From Sphingomonas sp. SORGH_AS_0950 (GTDB lineage Bacteria; Pseudomonadota; Alphaproteobacteria; Sphingomonadales; Sphingomonadaceae): a stretch of DNA of 64,000 nt. Every line of letters begins with the position of its first letter. The first letter of the stretch is position 1. The stretch covers positions 3,684,001 through 3,748,000 of the forward strand of contig NZ_JAUTAE010000001.1 of NCBI RefSeq assembly GCF_030818415.1. The letters run 5' to 3'. The translations under genes were made by a program, and so were the position numbers. Under the pieces are notes generated by a model. It was not told the DNA's origin. It did no database searches and worked only from the letters and a program-made list of their open reading frames with translations. Positions 51,266 to 60,681 of the stretch are shown here, in pieces.

Positions 51266-52051
51266 ATGCGCCAACCCAGCCTCTTCATTCCCCATGGCGG
51301 CGGTCCCTGTTTCTTCATGGACGACCCGCGCGGCATCTGGACCGGGATGGGTGCGTTCCTGCGGGCATTGCCGGGTACGTTGCCCGAGCGGCCGCGCGCG
51401 GTGCTGGTCGTGTCGGGGCATTGGGAGACCGACGGCTTCGCCTTCACCGGCGCCGAGCGGCCCGCGCTGATCTATGACTATTATGGTTTTCCGGCGCATA
51501 CCTATGCGCTGCGCTACGACGCGCCGGGTGCTCCGGCGGTGGCGGCACGCGCTGCCACGTTGCTGCGCGAGGCGGGGCTGGTCGCTTCGGTCGATCCGAG
51601 CCGTGGCCTCGATCACGGCGTCTTCGTGCCGATGAAGGTGGCGTGGCCCGAGGCGCAGATTCCGGTCGTCGTGATGTCGGTCGATCGCGGGCTCGACCCT
51701 GAACGGCATATCGCGGCGGGCCGGGCGCTGGCGGCCTTGCGCGACGAGGGCGTGCTGATCCTGGCGTCGGGCATGAGCTTCCACAATCTGCGCCTGTTCG
51801 GCAGCCCGAGCGCCGCCGAGCCGAGCGCCGCCTTCGACGCCTGGCTGACCCATGCGGCGACGCAAACCGGCGTGGCGCGGGCCGAGGCGCTGATCCGCTG
51901 GGAAACCGCCCCGGCCGCGCGGCTCGCCCATCCCCAGGCCGAGCATCTCCTGCCGCTGATGGTCGCCGCCGGGGCGGCCGAGGGCGCGGGCGAGCGCATC
52001 TATTCGGAGACCGTCGCGGGCGCGGCGATCTCCGCCTTCCGATTCCATTGA
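51266..52051 (+). CDS. LigB-family (DODA-type) extradiol dioxygenase
   Basis: 261 residues. Metal-ligand landmarks of the class III extradiol fold: LFIPHGGGPCFFMD (His), VLVVSGHWETDGF (His), and SRGLDHGVFVPMKVAWP (His, catalytic). SGMSFHNL is also typical. Homologues open catecholic or DOPA-like rings with Fe(II) or Zn(II). First gene of a likely operon with QOR2-like and DoxX genes, 22 bp upstream of the former. Confidence 0.88.
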   Translation: MRQPSLFIPHGGGPCFFMDDPRGIWTGMGAFLRALPGTLPERPRAVLVVSGHWETDGFAFTGAERPALIYDYYGFPAHTYALRYDAPGAPAVAARAATLLREAGLVASVDPSRGLDHGVFVPMKVAWPEAQIPVVVMSVDRGLDPERHIAAGRALAALRDEGVLILASGMSFHNLRLFGSPSAAEPSAAFDAWLTHAATQTGVARAEALIRWETAPAARLAHPQAEHLLPLMVAAGAAEGAGERIYSETVAGAAISAFRFH

Positions 52052-52073
52052 TTATGCACAAGGAGCGAATGTC

Positions 52074-52919
52074 ATGACCATTGCCGTTACCGGCGCCACC
52101 GGCCAGCTCGGCCGCCTCGTCATCCGGCACCTGAAGGCCAACGGCACCGCCGAGCCGATCGTCGCGCTCGCCCGCTCACCGGACAAGGCCGCCGATCTGG
52201 GCGTGGAGGCACGGGCCTTCGACTATGCGCAGGCCGACCGGCTTGCCCCGGCGCTGGCCGGGGTCGACACGCTGCTGCTGATCTCGTCGAGCGAGGTGGG
52301 TCAGCGGGTGGCGCAGCATCGCGCCGTGATCGCGGCGGCGGTCCAGGCCGGGGTGGGGCGGATCGTCTATACCAGCCTGCTCCACGCCGACCGCTCGCCG
52401 CTCGACCTGGCGGCCGAGCATCTGGCGACCGAGGCCGCGCTGGCCGAGGCGGGCATCCCCGCGACGATCCTGCGCAACGGCTGGTATAGCGAGAATTACA
52501 CCGGCTCGCTCCCCGGCGCGCTGGCGGCCGGGACGCTGATCGGCAGCGCGGGCGACGCGAAAATCTCCTCCGCCGCGCGTGCCGATTATGCCGAGGCGGC
52601 GGCCATCGTGCTGACGGATGCGGCGCAGGCGGGCCGGACCTATGAACTGGCGGGCGACACCGCCTGGACCCTGCCGGACCTGGCGGCGGAACTCTCGCAC
52701 CAGACCGGCCGGGATATCGCGTACCGGGACATGCCCGCCGCCGACTATGCCGCCGCGCTGACCGGCTTCGGGCTGCCCGAAGGACTGGCGCACGCGATCG
52801 CGGGATGGGATGTCGCCGCCTCGCAAGGCGCACTGTTCGATGACGGGCGCCAGCTGTCGCGCCTGATCGGCCGCCCGACCACCCCGCTGGCCGAGACGGT
52901 GAAAGCCGCCATCGCCTGA
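52074..52919 (+). CDS. NAD(P)H:quinone oxidoreductase, NmrA/QOR2 type
   Basis: 281 residues, atypical SDR: the Rossmann motif is TIAVTGATGQLGRLVIRHL; then VDTLLLISSSEVGQR, GRIVYTSLLHAD and ATILRNGWYSENYTG. Best match in memory is E. coli YtfG (QorB), which reduces quinones. Together with the dioxygenase and DoxX genes it suggests handling of quinone or aromatic stress. Confidence 0.85.
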   Translation: MTIAVTGATGQLGRLVIRHLKANGTAEPIVALARSPDKAADLGVEARAFDYAQADRLAPALAGVDTLLLISSSEVGQRVAQHRAVIAAAVQAGVGRIVYTSLLHADRSPLDLAAEHLATEAALAEAGIPATILRNGWYSENYTGSLPGALAAGTLIGSAGDAKISSAARADYAEAAAIVLTDAAQAGRTYELAGDTAWTLPDLAAELSHQTGRDIAYRDMPAADYAAALTGFGLPEGLAHAIAGWDVAASQGALFDDGRQLSRLIGRPTTPLAETVKAAIA

Positions 52920-52976
52920 CCCTCCCTGCCGGGGCGCCGTGCACAGGCGCTCCGGCCCTATATGAAAGATTGCGCC

Positions 52977-53363
52977 ATGTCCGTCTGGGCTCCCCGCATC
53001 CTCAGCCTTCTGCGCATCGTCGCCGCGCTGCTCTTCATGGAGCATGGGGTGATGAAGCTGTTCCATTTCCCGATCCCCCAGCCCGGCGTGCCCGATCCGC
53101 TGCCGACCCTGCTCGTCGTCGCGGCGGTGCTGGAGATCGGGCTCGGTATCCTGCTGACCCTCGGCCTGTTCACGCGGATCGCGGCCTTCATCGCCTCGGG
53201 CGAGATGGCGGTCGCCTATTTCACCGCGCACCTTCCCTCCAGCATCTGGCCCGGCGTCAATGGCGGCAGCGAGGCGATCCTCTATTGCTTCGTCTTCTTC
53301 TACTTGGCCTTTGTCGGCGGCGGCGCGTGGAGCATCGATGCCCGCCGCCGCCAGCCGTCATAG
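52977..53363 (+). CDS. DoxX-family membrane protein
   Basis: 128 residues, four membrane segments: ILSLLRIVAALLFMEHGVMKLF, LLVVAAVLEIGLGILLTLGLF, a third around FIASGEMAVAYF and a last one ILYCFVFFYLAFVGGG. The pattern FMEHG...KLF and NGGSEAILY is typical of DoxX. DoxX proteins associate with respiratory or redox enzymes; specific role unknown. An ATG five codons upstream is an alternative start. Confidence 0.88.
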   Translation: MSVWAPRILSLLRIVAALLFMEHGVMKLFHFPIPQPGVPDPLPTLLVVAAVLEIGLGILLTLGLFTRIAAFIASGEMAVAYFTAHLPSSIWPGVNGGSEAILYCFVFFYLAFVGGGAWSIDARRRQPS

Positions 53364-53414
53364 CGGGGAACGCCATTTCCCCTTTTGGCGCGGACAGGGC
53401 ATGATGGCGGGGAT

Positions 53415-54905
53415 ATGCCAGATCGCGAGGGACCGATGCTCCAGCCCATGCCCAGATTGCAGGTGAGCCCCGAACTGCTCCAGGCGACCATGGACGCCTC
53501 GACCGACATGATCCAGGTGTTCGAGGCGATCCGGGACGAAGCGGGGCGGATCGTCGATTTCCGCTGGGTGCTCAACAACCACACCTCGGAAAGCAAATAT
53601 GGCGAGGTGCGGGGCGAGAGCCTGCTCGAGCGCAATCCGGGCGTCGTGCAGGAGGGCATCTTCGACACCTTCTGCCGCGTCACCGAAACCGGCGTGGCCG
53701 AGCAGGACGAACGCTATTACGCGCATGAGCAGTTCGACGGCTGGTTCTTCCAGACGGTGGTGAAGCTGGGCGACGGCATCGCCACCACGACCCGCGACAT
53801 CACCGAATGGAAACGCTCGCAGGCGGAGGTCGTGCGGCTTCGCGAGGAGGTCGTGCAGATCAAGCTGGCCGAAACCGAGGGACAGCTCGCCGCGATCTTC
53901 GCCACCGCGCCGGTCGGGCTGTCGGTCATCACCTCGGACGGGTGTTTCGTCCGGGTGAACGAGGAATTGTGTCGGATATTGGGCCGGCCGCGCGAGGAGG
54001 TGCTGGCGCTGAACGTCGCCGAGGTCACCCATCCCGCCTATCTCGCGCCCAGCCTGAAGGCGATTGCCAACGCGGCCGAAACCGGGATGCCGAGCAGCCT
54101 CGACAAACGCTATTGCCGCCCCGACGGAACGGAAGTGTGGGCGAGCAGCATCATATCGCTGCTGCCCGACAGCGGCGGGCACGGGAACCGCTTCCTCGTC
54201 GTCACCACCGACCTGACCGAGCGGCGACGGGCCGACCAGGAACTGCGCAAGAGCGAAGCGCTGCAACGCGTGCTGATCGCCGAGTTGCAGCATCGGACCA
54301 GCAACCTGATGGGGATCGTCCGATCCATCGCGGACCACAGTACGCGCACCAGCCGCGACCTGTCCGAATTCCGCGCCCATTTCGACGATCGGCTGGCGGC
54401 GCTGTCGCGGGTGCAGGCAATGCTGTCGCGACTGGGGGAGCATGACCGCGTAGCGTTCGACGACTTGATCCGCACCGAACTGATGGCGATGGACGGCGGC
54501 GCGGATCGCGTCACGCTGGAGGGCCCGGCGGGTGTGCGGCTCCGCTCCTCGACCGTGCATACGCTGGCCATGGCGCTGCACGAACTGGCGACCAATGCCG
54601 TCAAATATGGCGCGCTGCGTCAGTCGGGCGGCCATTTGGCGATCCGCTGGGCGCTATGCCCCGGCGGGACCGAGGGCAAGCCGTGGCTGCATATCGACTG
54701 GCGCGAAAGCGGGGTCGACATGGCACCGGCGGGCACCTGGCCCGGCAGGGGGCAGGGCCGCGAGCTGATCGAACGCGCGCTTCCCTATCAGCTGGGCGCC
54801 AGGACCACCTACGAGCTGGGGGCCGAGGGGGTCCATTGCACCATCGCCATTCCCGTCTCCAGCACGCTTGATGTCGAGGAGTCGCTGGGGGCGGACGCCG
54901 TCTGA
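53415..54905 (+). CDS. PAS-domain HWE-family sensor histidine kinase
   Basis: About 496 residues, no membrane segments. Two PAS domains: residues 20-130 (ATMDASTDMIQVFEAIRDEAG) and about 160-280 (GQLAAIFATAPVGLSVITSDG). A HWE kinase domain follows: phospho-acceptor His in LIAELQHRTSNLMGIV, N-box ALHELATNAVKYGAL and a WxE motif in HIDWRESG. HWE kinases are common in alphaproteobacteria and act in light, general-stress or motility signalling. No response regulator is adjacent. Start uncertain: TTG at 53385, ATG at 53415 or ATG at 53436. Confidence 0.88.
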   Translation: MPDREGPMLQPMPRLQVSPELLQATMDASTDMIQVFEAIRDEAGRIVDFRWVLNNHTSESKYGEVRGESLLERNPGVVQEGIFDTFCRVTETGVAEQDERYYAHEQFDGWFFQTVVKLGDGIATTTRDITEWKRSQAEVVRLREEVVQIKLAETEGQLAAIFATAPVGLSVITSDGCFVRVNEELCRILGRPREEVLALNVAEVTHPAYLAPSLKAIANAAETGMPSSLDKRYCRPDGTEVWASSIISLLPDSGGHGNRFLVVTTDLTERRRADQELRKSEALQRVLIAELQHRTSNLMGIVRSIADHSTRTSRDLSEFRAHFDDRLAALSRVQAMLSRLGEHDRVAFDDLIRTELMAMDGGADRVTLEGPAGVRLRSSTVHTLAMALHELATNAVKYGALRQSGGHLAIRWALCPGGTEGKPWLHIDWRESGVDMAPAGTWPGRGQGRELIERALPYQLGARTTYELGAEGVHCTIAIPVSSTLDVEESLGADAV

Positions 54906-55081
54906 CCGGTTGTCACATCACCGACGCGGATATGTCATAAAAGATTCTCGAAAACTGCATCTTGGCGTCATCTGTCGCGCCTAACGCCCGTGTCATGATC
55001 GATGGGGGGACGTGTCCCGGATCGATCGGCGGGCGGCTCTTCGCCCGATAGAGCAATGACAAGATCGGGAGTGTTTTGGCG

Positions 55082-56731
55082 ATGGCGAGCATCAAGCGGT
55101 TCGGCCTTCTTCTCATGACGAGCGCGGCCTGCGCCGCGCTGGCCGCGTGCGGCGGCGCGGACAGCGTGGCCTCGCCGGGCGCGGGCAGCGTGGTGATCGT
55201 GCAGCCCACCCCGACGCCGAGCGCCTCGCCGACCCCGACGCCCACCGCCAACATCACCGCCGCGCAGTTCGCCGCCGTGACGGCGGTCAACGGCGTCTCG
55301 GTCACCGCCGACGAACAGCTTGCGATCGTCAATGCGGGCAGCAACAACAACGTCAACGGCACCGGGGCCACGCTGAACGGCATCTATCCTGCCAGCAGCA
55401 CCTCGCTGACCACCGCCGCCGATCCGTCGATCATCAACGGCTTCTTCACCTCGACCAACTATGTCGGCGCGCTCAACGGCCCGTCCGACACCGCCTTCCA
55501 GGGCTGGACCTGCAATTCGACCTCGGCGGAGTTCGGCGGTTCGGGCGCGCGGTGCACGGCGGTGCCGTCGATCGGCACCTATGCGGCCGCCACCTCGGTC
55601 TGCCCGACCGGGACGATCGATGACGGCACCAACAGTTCCTCCTCGCCCAGCCTGCGCTTCTGCCGCCTGCCGCAGACCATCTCCGCCGACCTGTCGCTGC
55701 CCAAGATCGCGGGCGTCGTCTATCGCCTGCGCGGCCAGACCGAGGTCGGCAGCGACCTGGGTTCCAGCGGTGGTGCGGGCGTCACGCTGACCATCGCGCC
55801 CGGCGTGGTGATCGCGGCGGACTCGACCGAGGCGACCAACGACCTGCTGCTGGTCAATCGCGGCTCGAAGATTTCGGCGGTCGGCACCCGCGACGCGCCG
55901 ATCATCTTCACCTCGCAGCAGAATCTGGTCAGCAACGGCGTGTCCGACGCGACCCAGGGGCAGTGGGGCGGCATCATCCTGCTCGGCCGCGCGCCGACCG
56001 CGGTCTGCGTGTCGGGCACCGGCCCGAACACCGCCTCCGGTTCGTCGACCACCTGCCAGCTGGCGATCGAGGGCGTGACCGGCCGCTTCTATGGCGGTGC
56101 GAACCAGGCCGACTCGTCGGGCCAGATGTCCTATGTCCAGATCCGCTATTCGGGCATCGCCATCTCGGACGGCAACGAGCTTCAGGGGCTGACGCTGGGC
56201 GGCACCGGCTCGGGCACGGTTCTGGACCATATCCAGAGCCACAATTCGGCCGATGACGGGATCGAGATCTTCGGCGGCACGTCGAACCTGAAATATATCG
56301 CGATCACCGGCGCGGACGATGACGGTTTCGACATCGACAATGGCTATCGCGGCTTCATGCAGTTCCTGATTGCGGCGCAGCGCACGATCGGCGCGACCGC
56401 CGACAGCTTCTCGACCGAGATCGACTCGAACAATGCCGAGGAACTGCTGCCGCGTACCTTCGGCCGCTATGCCAACTTCACCTTCCTCCAGACCGCGCTC
56501 GCGCCCGCCGCGATCCGTCTGCGCGGCGGGGCCGACATGACCTTCATCAACGGCATCGTGAAGTCGACCAATTCCGGCGTCGCCTGCGTCAACATCGTGG
56601 CCGGTGCGGGTTCGGGTTCGGACCGCACGACGATCCGCGCCGCCGGTGTCGGTCCGACCGACAATGGCGGCCCGCAGGAAGCCGGTCCGCCCGTCTTCAC
56701 CTCGGTCTATTTCAGCTGCAACGGCCGCTAA
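55082..56731 (+). CDS. Exported lipoprotein, beta-helix-like, paired with a TonB receptor
   Basis: 549 residues; lipobox AALAACGG. A Pro/Thr linker (PTPTPSASPTPTPTANI) precedes a long domain rich in short beta-strands with repeated G-x-N/D turns (GVTLTIAPGVVIAADS, ISAVGTRDAPIIFTS, WGGIILLGRAP, LDHIQSHNSADDGIEIFGG). This is typical of right-handed parallel beta-helices. Such proteins occur next to TonB receptors in sphingomonads and relatives; the role is not established, perhaps ligand capture at the cell surface. The downstream gene, after a terminator, is a TonB receptor. Confidence 0.75.
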   Translation: MASIKRFGLLLMTSAACAALAACGGADSVASPGAGSVVIVQPTPTPSASPTPTPTANITAAQFAAVTAVNGVSVTADEQLAIVNAGSNNNVNGTGATLNGIYPASSTSLTTAADPSIINGFFTSTNYVGALNGPSDTAFQGWTCNSTSAEFGGSGARCTAVPSIGTYAAATSVCPTGTIDDGTNSSSSPSLRFCRLPQTISADLSLPKIAGVVYRLRGQTEVGSDLGSSGGAGVTLTIAPGVVIAADSTEATNDLLLVNRGSKISAVGTRDAPIIFTSQQNLVSNGVSDATQGQWGGIILLGRAPTAVCVSGTGPNTASGSSTTCQLAIEGVTGRFYGGANQADSSGQMSYVQIRYSGIAISDGNELQGLTLGGTGSGTVLDHIQSHNSADDGIEIFGGTSNLKYIAITGADDDGFDIDNGYRGFMQFLIAAQRTIGATADSFSTEIDSNNAEELLPRTFGRYANFTFLQTALAPAAIRLRGGADMTFINGIVKSTNSGVACVNIVAGAGSGSDRTTIRAAGVGPTDNGGPQEAGPPVFTSVYFSCNGR

Positions 56732-56776
56732 GGCCCCGCTGACCATGCGCCCAGGGCTTGTCCGGGCGCTCTCGGC

Positions 56777-56812
56777 AAGCCGGGGTGGCGGATCATCGCC
56801 GCCCCGGCTTTC
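56777..56812 (+). terminator. Intrinsic terminator-like hairpin before the TonB receptor gene
   Basis: AAGCCGGGGTGGCGG pairs with CGCCGCCCCGGCTT and is followed by TCC. Strong stem, weak T-tract. It lies between the lipoprotein and the receptor and could limit read-through. Confidence 0.55.
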
Positions 56813-56841
56813 CTCCATATATCTGATCGGATGACCCGGCC

Positions 56842-59670
56842 ATGCAGCGACGCCTCGCTTATGCCTCCCTCCTTCTGCTGACGTCCCAGCTCGTCGCGCC
56901 CGCCCTGCTCGCGCAGACGGCGGGCGCGCCCGCGCCGACCAGCACCACCGCGACCAGCCCCGACGGGCAGGCGACCCCGCAGAGCCAGACCCCGACCGGG
57001 CAGGACGGCCAGTCGGCGGACGAGCCGGTCGAGATCTCGGCCCCCGGCGTCGACGCCTCGGCCAGCAACGAGATCGTCGTCGTCGGCCGCAACATCCCCA
57101 ACACGATCCGCGCCACGCCGCAGATCGTCTCGGTCCTGTCCGCCGCCGATATCGCGCGTACGGGCGAGGGCGACATTGCGGGCGCGCTGACCCGCGTCAC
57201 CGGCCTGTCGGTCGTGGGCGGCGGCTTCGTCTATGTGCGGGGCCTCGGCGACCGTTATTCCTCGTCGCTGCTCAACGGATCGCCGCTGCCCAGCCCCGAG
57301 CCGCTGCGCCGTTCGGTCCCGCTCGACATCTTCCCGACCACCATCGTCGGTTCGGCGCTGGTCCAGAAGACCTATTCGGTCAATTATCCCGGCGAGTTCG
57401 GCGGCGGCGTCATCAACCTGACGACCAAGGCGATCCCGGCGAAGAATTTCATCTCGGGCGGGTTCACGGTCGCGGCCGACGATGTGACCACCAGCGAGCT
57501 GGGCTATACCTATGCGGGCGGCAAGGCCGACTGGCTGGGCTATGACGACGGGACGCGCGCCGTGCCGCAGTTCGTGCGCGACGTCCAGGCGGGACGCGGA
57601 TCGGGCATCGTCCCCGCCGCGCAGGTGGCGCAGCTCTCCAACGCCTCGACCACGCTGCTCCAGCGCAACAACCATCTGCCCGCCAACTTGTCGGGCGAGA
57701 TTTCGGCGGGGTCGGTGTTCGACATCGGCAGCGACCGGCTGGGCGTGATCTCGTCGCTCAGCCTGTCCAACACCTTCCGCACCCGCTCGGCGATCCAGCA
57801 GGATTCGGTGTCGACCGACGGCACGATCCGCAACGATTTCCGCACCCTGCTGACCGACAACCGCATCGTCGCCAATGCACTGGTCGGGCTGGGTTACGAG
57901 TTCGGCGACAACACGGTGCGCTGGACCAACGTCTATATCCACGACACGCTGAAACAGGGGCGCGGCTCGGCGGCGGAGGTCTATAACAATGCCAGCGGGC
58001 TTCGCTTCCAGCAGAACACCAACTGGTTCGAGCGCCAGCTGATCGAAAGCCAGCTGGTCGGCGAGTTCAAGCTGACCGACGCGCTGAAGTTCGACGCGCG
58101 CGGCGCCTTCGCCAATTCCAAGCGCAATGCGCCCTATGAGCGCCAGTTCGACTATCTCTGCTCGAACCGCACCACCACGGGCCTGCCGATCAGCTATGAC
58201 GGCGGCAATGGCGCGGGCGGGTTCCAGTGCAACGGCGCCTATCAGGTGACGCAGCGCTTCACCCCCTTCGCCTCGATCATCTTCTCGGAACTCAACGAGA
58301 ATCTGTGGACCGGCCAGGCCGATCTTTCCTACAGGATCGACGGCGAACGGCCGATCACGCTGAGCAGCGGCTATTTCTACCAGGGCACGGACCGCTATTC
58401 GAGCCGTATCCAGTTCAACTACCAGACCAGCGACGGCGCAGGGACCGCACCGGGTTTCCCGTATAATCTCTACCGCCCCGACTATCTGCTGAGCCCCGAC
58501 GTCATCAACAATGCCTGTCCGCTGCGCGGGCAGGGGGCGTGCACGCTCCAGCTGGGTTCGCCGCAGCAGCTGGGCGCCTATGCCTATGACGCCAAGCTGG
58601 ACGTCCATGCCGGTTACGTCCAGGCGGAGGCCGAGGTGGCCGACGGGCTGCGCGCGGTGGCGGGTGTCCGCTACGAGACGGCGGTCGAGACGGTGACGCC
58701 GGTGCAGAGTGCTACGACGCGGCTGAAGAACGATTATTTCCTCCCCGCTGGCACGCTGACCTGGAATTTCGCGCCCGACATGCAGTTGCGCGCGAGCGGC
58801 GCCAAGACCATCTCGCGCCCGCAATTCCGCGAGCTGGCACCGCAGCAATTCCGCGACCCGGATTCGGACCGCCTGTTCTTCGGCAACCCGAACCTGCGCG
58901 ACAGCGAGCTGTGGAATCTCGAGGCGCGCTACGAATGGTTCTATGCGCGCGACCAGCGTTTCACGGTCGCGGGCTTCTACAAGCGGATCAAGAACCCGAT
59001 CGAGCAGGTCGGCTTCTATACCGGCGCAGACGATCGGTTGCAGACGGGCTTCACCTATCTGCCCTCGGCCAACCTGTATGGCGGCGAGTTCGAGTTGCAG
59101 AAATATGTGCCGCTCGCCGGACTGGGCGGCGATTTCTTCGCCACCCGCCGCCTCGTCGCGATCGCCAACTATACCTATACCAAGTCGAAGATCCGCGCGG
59201 ATGCGACATGCGTGCCCAACCCGGCGGCGGCGCAAGGATCGCCGGGGCTGGCGGGCTGCGCCTCGGGCTTCGGCCCGGCGCGGCTGCTGTTCCGCGACGG
59301 CGCGTCGCTGACCGGCCAGTCGGACCATCTGGTCAACCTGCAACTCGGCATGGAGGACACCGCCGCGCTGTCGCAGATCACGCTGCTGTTCAACTATGCC
59401 AGCAACCGCGTGACCAATCGTGGGCCGTCCAACCTGTCGGGCGACGGTTTCCAGCCCGACATCATCGAGGTGCCGGGCATCCGCCTCGATCTCGTGGCGC
59501 GGCAGGGCTTCGAGCTGGCGGGCGGCAAGTTCGAGCTGAAGGCCGAGGCCCGCAACCTGACCCGCACGCGCTATAACGAGCGGCAGGATTTCGGGAATGG
59601 CCGGTTCGTCTATCTGAACCGGTATAATCTGGGCCGGATCTTCTCGCTGGGGATCAGCACGACCTTCTGA
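56842..59670 (+). CDS. TonB-dependent outer-membrane receptor
   Basis: 942 residues. Signal peptide (LLLLTSQLVAPALLAQ), then a Thr/Pro/Ala-rich region and a possible TonB-box-like NEIVVVGRN at about 74. The plug domain has ADIARTGEGDIAGALTRVTG and FVYVRGLGDRYSSSLLNG, then PGEFGGGVINLTTKAIP. The 22-strand barrel ends YLNRYNLGRIFSLGISTTF with the terminal Phe. Substrate unknown; genomic pairing with the beta-helix lipoprotein is the best clue. An antisense frame of similar length is composition-driven and not a gene. Confidence 0.92.
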   Translation: MQRRLAYASLLLLTSQLVAPALLAQTAGAPAPTSTTATSPDGQATPQSQTPTGQDGQSADEPVEISAPGVDASASNEIVVVGRNIPNTIRATPQIVSVLSAADIARTGEGDIAGALTRVTGLSVVGGGFVYVRGLGDRYSSSLLNGSPLPSPEPLRRSVPLDIFPTTIVGSALVQKTYSVNYPGEFGGGVINLTTKAIPAKNFISGGFTVAADDVTTSELGYTYAGGKADWLGYDDGTRAVPQFVRDVQAGRGSGIVPAAQVAQLSNASTTLLQRNNHLPANLSGEISAGSVFDIGSDRLGVISSLSLSNTFRTRSAIQQDSVSTDGTIRNDFRTLLTDNRIVANALVGLGYEFGDNTVRWTNVYIHDTLKQGRGSAAEVYNNASGLRFQQNTNWFERQLIESQLVGEFKLTDALKFDARGAFANSKRNAPYERQFDYLCSNRTTTGLPISYDGGNGAGGFQCNGAYQVTQRFTPFASIIFSELNENLWTGQADLSYRIDGERPITLSSGYFYQGTDRYSSRIQFNYQTSDGAGTAPGFPYNLYRPDYLLSPDVINNACPLRGQGACTLQLGSPQQLGAYAYDAKLDVHAGYVQAEAEVADGLRAVAGVRYETAVETVTPVQSATTRLKNDYFLPAGTLTWNFAPDMQLRASGAKTISRPQFRELAPQQFRDPDSDRLFFGNPNLRDSELWNLEARYEWFYARDQRFTVAGFYKRIKNPIEQVGFYTGADDRLQTGFTYLPSANLYGGEFELQKYVPLAGLGGDFFATRRLVAIANYTYTKSKIRADATCVPNPAAAQGSPGLAGCASGFGPARLLFRDGASLTGQSDHLVNLQLGMEDTAALSQITLLFNYASNRVTNRGPSNLSGDGFQPDIIEVPGIRLDLVARQGFELAGGKFELKAEARNLTRTRYNERQDFGNGRFVYLNRYNLGRIFSLGISTTF

Positions 59671-59681
59671 TCCCGGCATGT

Positions 59682-59718
59682 GGCCGTCGTCCGGAGCGAT
59701 CCGGGCGGCGGCCTTTTT
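59682..59718 (+). terminator. Rho-independent terminator of the TonB receptor gene
   Basis: GGCCGTCGTCCGGA pairs with TCCGGGCGGCGGCC (two mismatches) and is followed by TTTTT, 12 bp after the stop. Confidence 0.85.
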
Positions 59719-59743
59719 CGTTTGGGGAGATGGTGGGGCGTAG

Positions 59744-59892
59744 GCTTCGACTTCGCTCAGCCTGAACGGATGTTAGGCTCAAAACGAAGCCCCCCCTCCG
59801 TTCAGCCTGAGCGAAGTCGAAGGCCAAGGGATTCGCTTTGCCAAGCCGCCATAGATTAAGCGTGCCCTTCGACTTCGCTCAGGGCGAACGGA
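59744..59892. repeat. CTTCGACTTCGCTCAG palindrome cluster
   Basis: Three copies of the unit CTTCGACTTCGCTCAG(C/G): plus strand at about 59747, minus strand at about 59808 (GAGCGAAGTCGAAGG) and plus strand at about 59866. The first two are head-to-head and can form a stem-loop around the AACGAAGCCCCCC segment. No gene lies between 59671 and 59901. Confidence 0.75.
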
Positions 59893-59901
59893 CGTCCGTC
59901 T

Positions 59902-60587
59902 CTAACCCCGCCACGGCAGCTCCCGATACCATTTGGTGATGACGTATTTCACCCCCGCGCGCACCTTCATCGCCTGATGCAGCGTGGCCGGATTGGGTGA
60001 GCCGTCCGCGCGGCGGGGTTGCTCCACGCGACCAGCTTGCCGGGTTCGGGCTGGATCATCTTGTCCACCGCCTTGAACCGGGTCGCGCCGCCGGCCTCGG
60101 GCGTGTTCAGGTACAGCATCACCGTCCAGGTCCGGTTGCCCGACAGCGCACAATAGCGGTGATAGTCGAGGCCGGACGGCTCGAAATAATCGGTATGCTG
60201 CTTGAACTCCTGCCCGACGGCATAGCGCTGGCCCTGGATCGGTTCGCCGAATGCGGCCGACAGCCCGGTCAGTATCGCGATGCGGCGTTCGGTCTCGATC
60301 ACCGCCGGATCGTCGCCGGGCAGGTCGCCCGTCTCGCTGGTCCGATAGCTGGCGTCGCCATTGGCGTCGGCGATGGTCGAGGGACGGCGCACCTCGTCGA
60401 TTCGCGCCATCAGCGCCTGGCAGAGTTCGAGCGGCAGGACGTCGCGCTTCACGAACAGCGTCAGCTTGGGGCTGGGCAGCCGCTGCACCCCCGGCGTGGC
60501 GGCCAGTCGGGCGATAATCGGTGTCGGATCAAGGCCGTTGCCCAGTTCTGGCGGGTCGGTCGGGATAGGGTTCATCGCAATGTCCAT
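59902..60587 (-). pseudogene. 2OG-Fe(II) oxygenase (prolyl 4-hydroxylase-like), frameshifted
   Basis: The main frame (start at 60587, or TTG at 60629) carries a P4H-like domain with HTDYFEP (His-x-Asp iron ligands) and TVMLYLNTPEAGGATRF. It goes out of frame after LVAWSNP at about 60015. The expected C-terminus (RRADGSPNPATLHQAMKVRAG, then KYVITKWYRELPW), which holds the distal His, is in the next frame ending at 59902. One missing C in a CCCC run at about 60015 explains it. In the main frame the protein would lose its third iron ligand. Sequencing error possible. Confidence 0.8.
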
Positions 60588-60681
60588 GTGAAACCCATAT
60601 GACGAACATGTTTCGGGGCTTTGACGCAAACATGTAACATGCCATGCCTAGTGCCCGGAAAAGCGGATGGGGTCTGATTTC

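Noticed and set aside
56728..59679. A 983-residue antisense frame over the TonB receptor
   Set aside because: Shadow frame; no signal, domain or ribosome site, and the receptor on the other strand is complete.
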